Source of the DNA: Thamnaconus septentrionalis
Taxonomy: Eukaryota; Chordata; Actinopteri; Tetraodontiformes; Monacanthidae
Direction of reading: 5' to 3'
Length of the DNA: 64,000 nucleotides
Assembly: GCA_009823395.1 (NCBI GenBank)
Contig: CM020507.1
Span: forward strand, 5,088,501-5,152,500
The translations under genes and the position numbers were made by a program. Under the pieces are notes generated by a model. It ran no database searches. It saw nothing but the letters and a program-made list of their open reading frames with translations, and had not been told where the DNA came from. Numbering within the stretch: the stretch's first letter is position 1; every line of letters begins with the position of its first letter. Positions 1-64,000 of this stretch are shown piece by piece.

Positions 1-63857
<63,857 letters not shown>

Positions 63858-64000
63858 GTGAATCTCACCCACCTGCATTCATGTCATTTTTGTAATGGCT
63901 CTTAATGCTGCGCTTTTAATGAAGCGTGCAGTGGGTCCATTAAAGTGGACAGACTGTGGAAGAGTTCATCTCTGACTGAACCACTAAGTGTTTCTTCCTG
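63858..64000 (+). other. Intron, cut by the window end
   Basis: Noncoding sequence following the donor GTGAAT; nothing else visible. Confidence 0.6.

Overview
This window is vertebrate nuclear DNA, almost certainly from a teleost fish. Coding sequence is cut into many GT...AG exons. The introns carry dense (AC)n/(GT)n, (TATC)n and (GAGT)n microsatellites, a tRNA-derived SINE tail and several small inverted-repeat DNA elements of kinds seen in fish. No bacterial features, tRNA or rRNA genes, or CRISPR arrays were seen.

Everything coding that I can support belongs to one plus-strand gene that runs off both ends of the window. It is an unc13/Munc13 presynaptic vesicle-priming gene, most like UNC13B (Munc13-2). 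The paralogue call rests on the C1, C2B and MUN sequence compared with my memory of the family; no search was run.

Layout: 1-5003 is the 3' part of a giant low-complexity exon with GLFSMFG-type repeats. 6066-6678 holds two exons, the second being the Trp-anchored calmodulin site of the ubiquitous-type (ub) N-terminus. 6679-25787 is a roughly 19 kb intron with a candidate internal promoter and noncoding first exon near 15.4-16.2 kb. 25788-28651 is a second giant exon, the start of a brain-type (b) N-terminus, with its own ATG and a coiled coil shared with bMunc13-2/Munc13-3. From about 29.6 kb the two N-termini converge on a common body: a 23-nt and a 6-nt microexon, the linker and C1 domain (30434-33472), C2B (33866-37954), then the MUN domain from 38191 onward. 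The window ends inside MUN; the rest of MUN and the C2C domain must lie beyond it.

The most unusual part is 54689-59889. Eleven consecutive candidate microexons of 15-39 nt, every one starting and ending in phase 0, together encode about 94 charged residues inserted at one point of the otherwise conserved MUN domain. A second charged insert (nine Lys, then Glu/Asp runs) sits in the exon at 47575, and two more symmetric cassette candidates lie at 48840 and 49379. Together with a 6-nt microexon, two N-terminal systems and introns bounded by complementary AC/GT repeats, the locus looks like a heavily splice-diversified priming factor. Exon boundaries were set by hand from splice-site consensus, reading phase and protein similarity, without RNA evidence.
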